This document shows, piece after piece, positions 1 through 5,854 of a stretch of DNA of 8,957 bases; positions within the stretch are counted from its first letter, which is position 1; each line of letters begins with the position of its first letter. The DNA is from CAYJAZ01 sp964371865 (GTDB taxonomy: Bacteria; Desulfobacterota; Desulfovibrionia; Desulfovibrionales; Desulfovibrionaceae). Where the stretch lies: positions 1 through 8,957 of the forward strand of contig CAYJOR010000088.1 of the NCBI GenBank assembly GCA_964371865.1. Direction: 5' to 3'. The translations under genes and the position numbers were made by a program. Below the pieces are notes generated by a model. That model saw only the letters and a list, made by a program, of their open reading frames with translations, was not told the origin of the DNA and made no database searches.

Positions 1-1
1 T

Positions 2-1441
2 CAATTTGCATACTACGATGAAGAAGTGTTGCTTGTTAATGATTGCGGAGATTTTATATTTTTAGCAAAAGAAGATTTTGACTTATTTGTCAGAAATATT
101 CTCCCACAAAGTAGTAAATATTTTGAAGATTTAAAAAGTAAACTTTTTCTTGCAGAGGATGATTTAGAAATTGCTATTAGAAAATCTTCAGCAAAATATC
201 GCTCAAGAAAATCCTTTTTACGAGACTTTACAACACTACATATGATGGTAATCACATTGAGATGTAATCAAAAATGTGAATATTGTCAGGTTTCATGTGC
301 TGAAGAGAATGCTCATATGTATGACATGAACGAGGAAACGGCAGAAAAGATTGTTGATATGATTTTTCTAGCTCCATCCAATAGTGTAAAAATTGAATTT
401 CAAGGGGGAGAACCTCTTTTAAACTGGAGCACTCTCGTACATACTGTTAACTATGCTAAAGAAAAAAATATTTCTATTAGTAAAGATTTGAGTTTTGTTT
501 TATGTACAAACCTTATCGGCATTACAAGAGAACATCTTGAGTTTTGCAAAGAACACAAAATTTCTATTTCAACATCACTTGATGGATCTATCGAACTTCA
601 TGACGCATGTAGAAAGCCTCGTATAGGGGATGGAACATACAAAACTTTTCAAGAAAAACTAGCTCTTAGTAGGGAAATTTGCGGTGAAGAAAACGTCAAT
701 GCTTTAATGACAACAACTCGAAAGTCAATTGATAAGTTAAAGTCAGTTGTTGATGAATACATTGAAAAAAAATTAGATGGGATTTTTATTCGTTCACTGA
801 ATCCTTATGGTTTTGCAGCAGAAAGTGAAGAGAGTCTCAGTTATGATATGCAGTACTTTGTTGAAAGGTATTTAGATGTGCTAAAATATATTATTCATAT
901 TAACCATGAAATATACTTTCCAGAATATTTTGCAACTTTATTATTTTCGAGGATTTTAACTCCTTATTCAACTGGTTTTGTTGATTTACAGTCTCCTTCT
1001 GGCATAGGAATTTCAGGAGTAATATACGATTTTGATGGTTCAGTATTTCCGGCTGATGAAGCTAGAATGCTTGCAAGAATGGGTGATAATTTCTTTTGCT
1101 TAGGTAATGTGAAAGAGGATAGTTATCACGATATCTTTGCAGGGGAGAAACTAGTTAATCTAATTTCAAATTCATGTATTGAAGCCACGCCATTTTGCTC
1201 AAGCTGTGTGTTTCAAGCATATTGTGGAACAGATCCAATCCGAAACTATTTAGAATCCGGAAGTGATATACGTAATATGTCAGAAACTCCATTCTGTACC
1301 AAGCACAAAGGTATATTTAAAGGCTTATTTGAAATTCTGAAAAATAGTACAGAGAAAGAAATGGCGATAATTTGGAGTTGGATAACAAAAAATCCTCAAA
1401 TAGCACATTCTGAGATGGGGGATACGCATGAAAGAAATTAG
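2..1441 (+). CDS. hxsB: His-Xaa-Ser system radical SAM maturase HxsB (5' partial)
   Basis: This is a radical SAM/SPASM-type enzyme expected to install a post-translational modification on the His-Xaa-Ser peptide encoded downstream; the chemistry of the Hxs modification is not established. The reading frame is open from base 2 and continues off the left edge. A GTG at 26 is a possible start, but the codons before it (QFAYYDEE) read as coherent protein, so the true start is probably outside the window and only a few residues are missing. Counting from base 2, the 4Fe-4S/SAM motif CNQKCEYC gives Cys88, Cys92 and Cys95, followed by the SAM-binding FQGGEPL. The C-terminal region has clustered cysteines at 392, 399, 402, 408 and 432 (CSSC, YCGTDP, FCTKH), as expected for auxiliary Fe-S clusters. 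The N-terminal VLLVNDCGDFIFL segment resembles the usual start of HxsB proteins. The small partner HxsD would be expected just upstream, outside the window. The identification rests on this domain plan together with the adjacent HxsC-like protein and His-Xaa-Ser peptide. Confidence 0.88.
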   Translation, partial: QFAYYDEEVLLVNDCGDFIFLAKEDFDLFVRNILPQSSKYFEDLKSKLFLAEDDLEIAIRKSSAKYRSRKSFLRDFTTLHMMVITLRCNQKCEYCQVSCAEENAHMYDMNEETAEKIVDMIFLAPSNSVKIEFQGGEPLLNWSTLVHTVNYAKEKNISISKDLSFVLCTNLIGITREHLEFCKEHKISISTSLDGSIELHDACRKPRIGDGTYKTFQEKLALSREICGEENVNALMTTTRKSIDKLKSVVDEYIEKKLDGIFIRSLNPYGFAAESEESLSYDMQYFVERYLDVLKYIIHINHEIYFPEYFATLLFSRILTPYSTGFVDLQSPSGIGISGVIYDFDGSVFPADEARMLARMGDNFFCLGNVKEDSYHDIFAGEKLVNLISNSCIEATPFCSSCVFQAYCGTDPIRNYLESGSDIRNMSETPFCTKHKGIFKGLFEILKNSTEKEMAIIWSWITKNPQIAHSEMGDTHERN

Positions 1442-2567
1442 TTACAGTAATATCCTGAAAGATAAATCTATTATCGGTGAAATTGCAATACTAACTAAAA
1501 CCCCAAAACCATTTGGTGAAAGACATAAATATATTCTTATTACAAGCAGTAAGCTAGAATCATTTGGTTATAGAGCATGTATTTCAGAGAAAATTTCTAG
1601 TGGATTTGCTTTGCCTGCTTTTATTCCTATCTGTGAATCTGACTATAAAAATTTATACGATGGTGATATTGTAAAAGTGAATGAGCATTCACTGACAGTG
1701 TTATGGGAGAGTCAAACTAACGATAATGCTCTTATGCTTACAGAGTCATGTAACTGTAAATGTATTATGTGTCCTCAACCAACAAAAGCACACGATCCAA
1801 AATATATTTCTGAAATACATACGATTCTAGACTTGCTAAAAGGCAGAAATCTTTCAAGTATCTGTATCACTGGTGGAGAACCGACATTAATAAAAAGTGA
1901 TTTTATTAAAATTCTAAGTCGATGTACAAAAGAACATTCCGAAGCAGAAATCAATATTCTGACAAATGGAAAAACATTTGCAGATATAAACTTTGCTAAA
2001 GAAGTTAGTGCTGTGTCAAATGAAAAAACAATTTTTTGTGTGTCACTACATAGTGATATTGATTATATAAATGATGAAATAGTTGGGGTAAAACACAGCA
2101 GAGATAAAACAGAGCATGGGATTTATAATCTTGCGCAATCTGGTCAAAAAATAGAAATTAGACATGTAATTACAAAGAAAAATTATACAAGATTACCTCA
2201 ATTTGCAGAATATTTATACAGTTACTTTCCTTTTTGCAGTCATTACGCATTTATGGGAATGGAAGTTCATGGAGATGCAGAAAGAAATAAGGATGAAATC
2301 TACATTCCTCCCTTAGAATATGCTGAAGAACTTAGACGTGCTATATTAAAACTCTATAATAGGGGACTTCCTGCCTCTGTTTATAATATTCCTTTATGTA
2401 TGTGTCATGAAGAAATACGTAAATTTGCAACACAGTCCATATCACAGTGGAAAAATATTTTTCATGAAAGCTGTAGCCTATGTTTTAGGAAAAATTCTTG
2501 TGCAGGTTTCTTTACTACGTCAACAATAATTCCACATGAAGATATAAAGCCAATAATAACTGACTGA
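1428..2567 (+). CDS. hxsC: His-Xaa-Ser system radical SAM maturase HxsC
   Basis: This is the second radical SAM enzyme of the Hxs locus, 379 residues, presumed to act with HxsB on the HxsA peptide in the cytoplasm before export. The first about 100 residues form a non-radical-SAM N-terminal domain. The radical SAM core then begins with CNCKCIMC (Cys108, Cys112, Cys115; the extra Cys110 lies between the ligands) and continues with ITGGEPTL, the SAM-binding GGE motif, and NILTNGK. The C-terminus carries Cys324, Cys326, Cys349, Cys352 and Cys358, possible ligands for an additional cluster. The ATG at 1428 lies inside the end of hxsB, overlapping by 14 bases in another frame, with a G-rich ribosome-binding stretch (GGGGG) just before it. 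This indicates translational coupling with hxsB. Family assignment relies on the paired arrangement and the following His-Xaa-Ser peptide. The radical SAM fold itself is certain; the HxsC label is very likely. Confidence 0.88.
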   Translation: MKEISYSNILKDKSIIGEIAILTKTPKPFGERHKYILITSSKLESFGYRACISEKISSGFALPAFIPICESDYKNLYDGDIVKVNEHSLTVLWESQTNDNALMLTESCNCKCIMCPQPTKAHDPKYISEIHTILDLLKGRNLSSICITGGEPTLIKSDFIKILSRCTKEHSEAEINILTNGKTFADINFAKEVSAVSNEKTIFCVSLHSDIDYINDEIVGVKHSRDKTEHGIYNLAQSGQKIEIRHVITKKNYTRLPQFAEYLYSYFPFCSHYAFMGMEVHGDAERNKDEIYIPPLEYAEELRRAILKLYNRGLPASVYNIPLCMCHEEIRKFATQSISQWKNIFHESCSLCFRKNSCAGFFTTSTIIPHEDIKPIITD

Positions 2568-2636
2568 TATAAAACTAATTCACACATATCCATCTTGCAA
2601 ACAATATGCAACTCATAATGAGGAGCATGAAAAAAT

Positions 2637-2643
2637 AAGGAGG
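2637..2643 (+). promoter_or_regulatory. Strong ribosome binding site setting a TTG start for hxsA
   Basis: AAGGAGG lies four bases upstream of the TTG at 2648. No in-frame ATG gives a sensible signal peptide, so this near-perfect Shine-Dalgarno decides the start. A tiny reading frame in another phase (ATG at 2618 or 2627, both ending in TAA at 2636-2638) stops inside this site, so ribosomes finishing it could reload on hxsA. Confidence 0.7.
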
Positions 2644-2647
2644 AAAT

Positions 2648-2905
2648 TTGAGAAAAATTATCTACACTCTTTTCGTACTTGTAGGCTTTTTAAGCTCTAT
2701 ATTTACACCGTCTCAGGCAGATGCAAGCTTGAAAGGTGATATCAGCAAAAGTGGAAAACTTGAAACAAGTAAATCAAGTGAGTTCTTCTACTTTTCTGAC
2801 ATCATCAACAACAGTGACTCTTCTGATTTTGTAGCTGCACATTACAGCCACAGAAGTCACTCAAGTCATAGTAGTCACAGAAGTCACTATTCAAGTCGTT
2901 ATTAA
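2648..2905 (+). CDS. hxsA: His-Xaa-Ser repeat peptide HxsA (small secreted substrate)
   Basis: This 85-residue protein is the predicted substrate of HxsB and HxsC. Residues 1-26 form a classical signal peptide: MRKI, a hydrophobic core through about residue 19, and a plausible signal peptidase I cleavage after the ADA at 24-26. The mature part is a Ser/Lys/Asp-rich linker (about 27-64) followed by six uninterrupted His-Xaa-Ser triplets at residues 65-82, with Xaa being Tyr, Arg, Ser, Ser, Arg, Tyr, then a short SRY tail. This makes it a compact member of the family. The triplets lie at 2840-2893, and the repeated AGAAGTCAC units suggest duplication at DNA level. The TTG start is chosen because of the AAGGAGG in front of it. 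It is separated from hxsC by 80 bases and is followed at once by a hairpin that may give it a higher transcript level than the downstream genes. The name rests on the repeat and the two adjacent maturases; the final modification and destination are unknown. Confidence 0.88.
   Translation: MRKIIYTLFVLVGFLSSIFTPSQADASLKGDISKSGKLETSKSSEFFYFSDIINNSDSSDFVAAHYSHRSHSSHSSHRSHYSSRY
2840..2893 (+). repeat. Six tandem His-Xaa-Ser codon triplets in hxsA
   Basis: This 54-base tract encodes six consecutive His-Xaa-Ser units. The middle residue pattern is Y-R-S-S-R-Y, a palindromic order at protein level. At DNA level the 11-mer CACAGAAGTCA occurs twice, consistent with growth by unit duplication. Confidence 0.85.
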
Positions 2906-2916
2906 ACTACTTTAAC

Positions 2917-2952
2917 CAGAAAAGGCATAGTGTGTAATCTTTGCCTTTTCTG
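2917..2952 (+). terminator. Perfect 11-bp hairpin between hxsA and the glycosyltransferase
   Basis: CAGAAAAGGCA (2917-2927) and TGCCTTTTCTG (2942-2952) are exact inverted copies around a 14-base loop. The hairpin begins 11 bases after the hxsA stop codon. Only a weak T-rich run (CTTTGTG) follows, so it is more likely a partial terminator or an RNA-stabilising 3' end than a full stop. It ends before the ATG of the next gene at 2971. Confidence 0.55.
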
Positions 2953-2970
2953 CTTTGTGAAGGTAAACTT

Positions 2971-3678
2971 ATGATAGTTACAGTTGTTCTGCCCGCATAT
3001 AATTGTGCAAAAACACTAGAACAAACAGTTGCAGAAATTCCTACCAACAAAGTAAATAATATAGTACTTGTAGATGATTGTAGTTCAGATGAAACTGTCA
3101 CTATTGCTAAAAGTTGTGGAATTAAGCATGTATATCGGCATACACAAAATAGAGGTTACGGAGGAAATCAGAAGACTTGTTATGATAAAGCATTAGAATT
3201 AAATTCTGATATCGTTATTATGCTTCACCCAGACTACCAGTATGACCCACAATTAATAACAAAGCTTATACATGAAATATCTTCCGGAGCTGATATTGTA
3301 CTGGCTTCAAGAATGAAAAAATCCAAAGAAGCCTTGAAACTAGGTATGCCAAAGTATAAATACTACGCAAATAAACTTCTCACCGTCTTCCAAAACAAGC
3401 TATTTAGTTTAAGTCTCACGGAGTATCATACCGGATATAGAGCATACACACAAAAGGCACTTAAATCTTCAAATTATAAAAATCTTTCAGATAGCTTTAT
3501 TTTTGATAATCAGATTTTGCTAGAACTCATATCTGAAAACTATCAAATTAGAGAAATCTATTGCCCTGCAAAATACACGGAAGACTCATCGTCAATTGGT
3601 TTAGCAGCTTCTTTAAAGTACGGGCTAGGAGTTATATATTTTTCTATTAAAACAAAGTTACTTCAACTTACAAAGTAA
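2971..3678 (+). CDS. Family 2 glycosyltransferase, polyprenyl-phosphate sugar synthase-like
   Basis: This is a 235-residue GT-A fold glycosyltransferase of the dolichyl-phosphate mannose synthase type, predicted to transfer a sugar from a nucleotide donor to an undecaprenyl-phosphate-like lipid at the inner face of the membrane. Visible motifs are LPAYN (7-11), LVDDCSSD (33-40), NRGYGGNQKT (60-69), and HPDYQYDP (86-93) in the position of the metal-binding DxD motif. HTGYR and FIFDNQ follow further on, as in the acceptor region of this group. It lacks the C-terminal membrane helices seen in GtrB-type relatives, so it is a short soluble or peripheral form. The frame is open further upstream (a TTG at 2941), but those codons overlap the hairpin; the ATG at 2971 is preceded by GAAGGT and starts at the conserved beta strand. 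It lies in series with hxsA and the membrane protein that follows after six bases. The sugar and acceptor cannot be told from sequence. Confidence 0.85.
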   Translation: MIVTVVLPAYNCAKTLEQTVAEIPTNKVNNIVLVDDCSSDETVTIAKSCGIKHVYRHTQNRGYGGNQKTCYDKALELNSDIVIMLHPDYQYDPQLITKLIHEISSGADIVLASRMKKSKEALKLGMPKYKYYANKLLTVFQNKLFSLSLTEYHTGYRAYTQKALKSSNYKNLSDSFIFDNQILLELISENYQIREIYCPAKYTEDSSSIGLAASLKYGLGVIYFSIKTKLLQLTK

Positions 3679-3684
3679 AAAACT

Positions 3685-5229
3685 ATGTTCTACTATTTTT
3701 TTTGTCAGTTTCTCATTATAAGTTTTTTTGGATTACTTTTTTTTATTTTCTATAAAAAATATACCGAAGGAATTTTGACTAAATGGAATGTTATACTTGC
3801 ACTTATACTCGTAATATTTTTTAAGTTTCACTGGAATATTCCTTTTTGGGGGCTTGAATACGAAGATGCCTATGTGTTCAGTGGAGTAGGAAGAATGTTT
3901 AGCCTCTCTACTTTCACAGAATCGTTTTTAACAGACTGCGTAACTATCGGTAGTTTAGAAAATCCTATGGCTTTATCACGTTATGGTGGACATTTTATAC
4001 TTTATTCTACATATTTATCAAACTTTATTGAAATTTTAGGATTTAGCTATAATACATTAACTTTAGCAAATCTAATAGTTACATTTTTAATTATATTGAT
4101 TCTTTCACTCTTTTTAGGTAAGAATAGCAGCCTATGGTTTTTAGCACCATTACTCTATTGCTTTGCTCCGATTATAAATGTTTTTTCAACAACACTTCTT
4201 TCTGAAACCTTTTCAAGTTTAATTATTATCACTTACCTATTTTATTGGAATGAGTTCGATAATAAAAAGGAAAAAATCTACTATTATCTTTCAATTTTTT
4301 TATTTTTTGTTGCAATTATGTGTAAACGAGAAAACTTGATTTTATTTATTATTCCCTGCATATATTCCCTAGTAGGTACTTTAAATGACAGTAAAATCAT
4401 AAGAAGACGTTTTGAAATCATAATTCCTTATATTGCAGTTTGTATATTCTATTTAGTTGCTATACAGAATGTATTCACAATTGAAAGTATTGAGGCGGTA
4501 GATATTGCTGGGAAAACATTTAGCTTTGCTAACTTTGTAAAACTTGCTCCATACTTTATTACTTCTTTATTTACTATTGAAAATTTTTCTATAGTGAACT
4601 ATTTGTTTGTTATATCAATCATTTTTCTAAATCGAAAGAGCTTTGCTGAAGTGTCACTGTTATGCCTATTCTTAGGATATTTTTTGCTATATACAGCACA
4701 CTATCGTGGTTATTTTTTTGCTAAGTATGGTGAGGTGTCAATATTTGAAACCTTTCGATACTTAAATAATTTTTACTGTATAGTGCCATTGATAATTACT
4801 ATAGTCATTTCAAGTAAAATGAAGATAAAAGCAAAGTATCTCTATGCAGTTACAAGTATACTAATAGCTTGCAACTTATATTCAACCATAAATATGAGAA
4901 ATGAATATAATCAAATAGAGCAAAAGGTTAGGTTTAATAGTTCTAGCATCATTATGAATTATATTAAAGATTTTGAGTATGATAATAACTATATCCTTGT
5001 TACAGATAATACGCTCATTTATCAAAATTTGTATAATACAGATACATTTCTTTATGATATAACACTTTACAACGATGCTTATTTTAGAAAGGAAAATAAA
5101 TCAATCTACCTAGAAGTTGATAATTTACCTTACTGGAGAGAAAGGTATAATATAAAAATTGATATGAAGAATTGGAAGTATATAATGACGTTATCAGACA
5201 ATAAGGTTCTATATAAATTTATAAAGTAA
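3685..5229 (+). CDS. Multi-pass membrane protein, probable GT-C type glycosyltransferase
   Basis: This 514-residue protein is dominated by long hydrophobic, Phe/Ile/Leu-rich segments (clear ones near 5-23, 35-48, 120-145, 150-180, 195-212, 250-262, 305-317, 325-340, 365-377 and 385-400), so roughly ten or more membrane spans. After the second segment comes GLEYEDAYVF, with adjacent acidic residues Glu60-Asp61. An acidic pair in the first outer loop is typical of GT-C enzymes, which use lipid-phosphate sugars on the outer face. The last about 110 residues are polar and probably extracytoplasmic. It follows the GT2 gene after six bases, with only a weak ribosome-binding site, suggesting translational coupling. 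A GT2 making a lipid-linked sugar beside a GT-C enzyme using it is a common pairing, as in phage Gtr serotype cassettes. No specific family is recognised, so the function is inferred from topology, motif and neighbour. Confidence 0.65.
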   Translation: MFYYFFCQFLIISFFGLLFFIFYKKYTEGILTKWNVILALILVIFFKFHWNIPFWGLEYEDAYVFSGVGRMFSLSTFTESFLTDCVTIGSLENPMALSRYGGHFILYSTYLSNFIEILGFSYNTLTLANLIVTFLIILILSLFLGKNSSLWFLAPLLYCFAPIINVFSTTLLSETFSSLIIITYLFYWNEFDNKKEKIYYYLSIFLFFVAIMCKRENLILFIIPCIYSLVGTLNDSKIIRRRFEIIIPYIAVCIFYLVAIQNVFTIESIEAVDIAGKTFSFANFVKLAPYFITSLFTIENFSIVNYLFVISIIFLNRKSFAEVSLLCLFLGYFLLYTAHYRGYFFAKYGEVSIFETFRYLNNFYCIVPLIITIVISSKMKIKAKYLYAVTSILIACNLYSTINMRNEYNQIEQKVRFNSSSIIMNYIKDFEYDNNYILVTDNTLIYQNLYNTDTFLYDITLYNDAYFRKENKSIYLEVDNLPYWRERYNIKIDMKNWKYIMTLSDNKVLYKFIK

Positions 5230-5520
5230 AATTACAATATATTGCAATAGTAATTCATATAGAATCTAAAAAAAATAAGATTATTAGAGGAAAAGCAAGA
5301 TAAATAACGAGTGCCCTAGCTTTAACTTGAAAAACTAAGATTTAATCAGATTTTTTTAGATAATGAAAGATTTAGAATGAATTTGGGTTCTTATTTTATC
5401 TTGTATTTTGATTACCTTGCAAGGCAGGGTAGGTGAAGTAGTCCCACACTCTTTGAAAAAGAATTGGCAACTTCACAGCGTTGACTTATTCGCCCTTTCA
5501 AAAAAAGTGACTCAACGAAA

Positions 5521-5639
5521 ATTATGCGAAAAAAGATAATAAGCGAAAAATGCGAATTATGCGAAAAAAGATATTTGAATACAATTAAACTTATTTCGCT
5601 TTTTTCGCTAAATTCGCTTTATTTGTTATTTCGCACACT
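5521..5639. repeat. Mirror-symmetric array of eight GCGAA/TTCGC sites
   Basis: GCGAA occurs at 5526, 5543, 5552 and 5561, and its complement TTCGC at 5595, 5604, 5613 and 5630. The spacings are 17, 9, 9 on the left and 9, 9, 17 on the right, so every left site has a partner equidistant from the centre at 5580. Spacers are almost pure A/T and much less conserved between arms than the pentamers. Within the left arm a 19-base direct repeat starts at 5520 and again at 5555. The arrangement resembles a cluster of binding sites for a DNA-binding protein, or a very long imperfect cruciform. Its proximity to an integrase suggests an island replication, transfer or recombination site, but the function is unknown. 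Confidence 0.7.
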
Positions 5640-5698
5640 GATTGGTTCTACACCTTATTTGATGAAAAAGAGCTAACCCCAAAAATGCTTCAAATTTT

Positions 5699-5777
5699 AC
5701 CAGCCAGCCTACCCCATGTGGGCACATTCAACACGTTGAAATGTTCTCACATGGTGACTGGTGAGGGAGTACCCCTC
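5699..5777. other. Nested hairpins in a GC-richer block, possible structured RNA or DNA site
   Basis: CCATGTG (5714-5720) pairs exactly with CACATGG (5748-5754). Inside, ACATT (5724-5728) pairs with AATGT (5740-5744), and CAA/TTG close a four-base loop. Outside, CCAG (5704-5707) can pair with CTGG (5758-5761). A second small hairpin, GAGGG/CCCTC (5763-5767 with 5773-5777), follows. No T-tract follows, so this is not a standard terminator. It lies just beyond the 3' end of the integrase remnant and may be an untranslated RNA element or part of an island recombination or transfer site. Confidence 0.5.
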
Positions 5778-5854
5778 AACCCCCTGAAAGGCAAAATGCA
5801 GAAAGACAGAAAAGGCAAAAAGAAAATTTTAAGCTCACCAAGGATAATTTATAC

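Larger units (their letters stand above)
5230..5854. other. Gene-free region rich in repeats and hairpins (island backbone)
   Basis: No convincing protein gene is present between the membrane protein and the integrase remnant. The first about 170 bases are plain AT-rich sequence. From 5400 to 5500 GC content rises; a perfect 10-base palindrome CCTTGCAAGG sits at 5415-5424, and GTGAAGT/ACTTCAC (5433-5439, 5470-5476) form a loose inverted pair. Next come the GCGAA/TTCGC array and the nested hairpins, listed separately. An 11-bp inverted pair (AAAAGGCAAAA at 5810-5820 and TTTTGCCTTTT at 5864-5874) flanks the end of the integrase remnant and might once have served in transcript termination. Confidence 0.6.

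Noticed and set aside
13..255. Minus-strand 80-codon frame at the left edge
   Set aside because: It is antisense to hxsB, whose radical SAM motif and continuous frame are convincing.
2907..3101. Minus-strand open frame of 64 codons
   Set aside because: It is antisense to the start of the GT2 gene and to the hairpin; there is no ribosome-binding site or motif.
5231..5255. ATTAC...GTAAT inverted pair after the membrane protein gene, considered as a terminator
   Set aside because: The stem is only 5 bp, AT-only apart from one pair, and has no T-tract; it is too weak to call.
5521..5639. CRISPR array interpretation of the repeats
   Set aside because: Units are 5-base motifs in opposite orientation with A/T spacers of 4 and 12 bases; there are no repeat-spacer units and no cas genes.
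5699..5777. Retron or other reverse-transcriptase-linked RNA
   Set aside because: There is no reverse transcriptase gene in the window and the fold lacks recognisable msr/msd inverted ends.
5807..5817. Second copy of the 11-mer CAGAAAAGGCA that forms the left arm of the hairpin at 2917
   Set aside because: It is an A-rich 11-mer with no matching right arm at the same spacing, so it is probably a coincidence in AT-rich DNA.
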